64,000 nt of DNA from an uncultured Collinsella sp. (GTDB taxonomy: Bacteria; Actinomycetota; Coriobacteriia; Coriobacteriales; Coriobacteriaceae), in NCBI GenBank assembly GCA_900541695.1, contig UQKL01000010.1, positions 25,890-89,889 on the forward strand. Reading direction: 5' to 3'. The notes beneath the pieces are model-generated. The model was not told the DNA's origin. It made no database searches and was given only the letters and a program-made list of their open reading frames with translations. The first letter of the stretch is position 1. Each line of letters begins with the position of its first letter. Below, in pieces: positions 63,944 to 64,000 of the stretch. The translations under genes were made by a program, and so were the position numbers.

Positions 63944-64000
63944 CTACAGTCCTGCTCGCACGGAGAGCACATTAAGTGCTCTCCGGCTCGTGCGGAACTC
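63944..64000. repeat. Imperfect palindrome at the window end
   Basis: GGAGAGCAC and GTGCTCTCC pair perfectly around ATTAA, and weaker complementarity continues outward for about 12 more bases on each side. No gene is seen in 63907-64000. It may be an operator, a leader of the next gene or an intergenic repeat. Confidence 0.4.

Overview
The window is 64 kb of a bacterial chromosome, GC-rich and very densely coded, almost entirely on the + strand. It most resembles a strictly anaerobic actinobacterium of the class Coriobacteriia, and Collinsella is my best guess. Supporting signs are an actinobacterial-type integration host factor (mIHF) directly before gmk-rpoZ, frequent GTG and TTG starts, AdhE fermentation, pyruvate phosphate dikinase with its regulator, and an NAD-linked pyrK/pyrD dihydroorotate dehydrogenase. 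The genus is an inference from gene content and order; I ran no database comparison. Apart from one small transposase region, this is core genome.

Layout. 1-2.9 kb: obgE (cut by the window edge), nadD, yqeK, rsfS. 2.9-4.1 kb: a REP-associated tyrosine transposase (RAYT) embedded in five copies of a roughly 33 bp hairpin repeat. 4.1-5.4 kb: dinB on the minus strand. 5.5-8.1 kb: rpsP-khpA-rimM-trmD-lepB. 8.1-15 kb: glyQ-glyS-ppsR-ppdK. 15.2-21.9 kb: rplS, rnhB, yraN, comM, dprA, trmFO and a Xer recombinase without a normal start codon. 22-32.2 kb: rpsB-tsf, then pyrH-frr-uppS-cdsA-dxr-rseP-ispG-proS. 32.3-36.4 kb, minus strand: an APH-family kinase, adhE and rpmB. 36.8-42.1 kb: the pyrR-pyrB-pyrC-pyrK-pyrD-pyrF operon behind a structured leader. 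42.3-44.8 kb: mIHF, gmk, rpoZ, thiI. 45-49.4 kb: comEA-comEC-holA and rpsT. 49.5-61 kb: lepA-dusB-hemW-dnaJ-dnaJ-mtaB-phoH-ybeY-dgkA-era-recO. 61-63.9 kb: rpsO and pnp.

How the genes work together. Most encode translation (ribosomal proteins S16, L19, S2, L28, S20 and S15, EF-Ts, RRF, LepA, Gly- and Pro-tRNA synthetases), RNA modification and decay (TrmD, TrmFO, ThiI, MtaB, DusB, YbeY, PNPase, RimM), isoprenoid and envelope lipid synthesis (Dxr, IspG, UppS, CdsA, DgkA), protein export and membrane proteolysis (LepB, RseP), and pyrimidine synthesis. Four DNA-uptake genes (comM, dprA, comEA, comEC) suggest possible natural transformation.

The most unusual items are: (a) a DnaJ-like protein whose C-terminal substrate domain is replaced by about three membrane segments, placed just before an ordinary dnaJ and where hrcA-grpE-dnaK often sits in other bacteria; (b) a RseP-type site-2 protease with a winged-helix-like insert; (c) the RAYT with perfect 36 bp inverted repeats, plus a second 23 bp inverted repeat with a similar core elsewhere; (d) a Xer recombinase that apparently starts at ATA; (e) a recurring TGCTATNNT extended -10 element at five promoters and a leaderless lepA.
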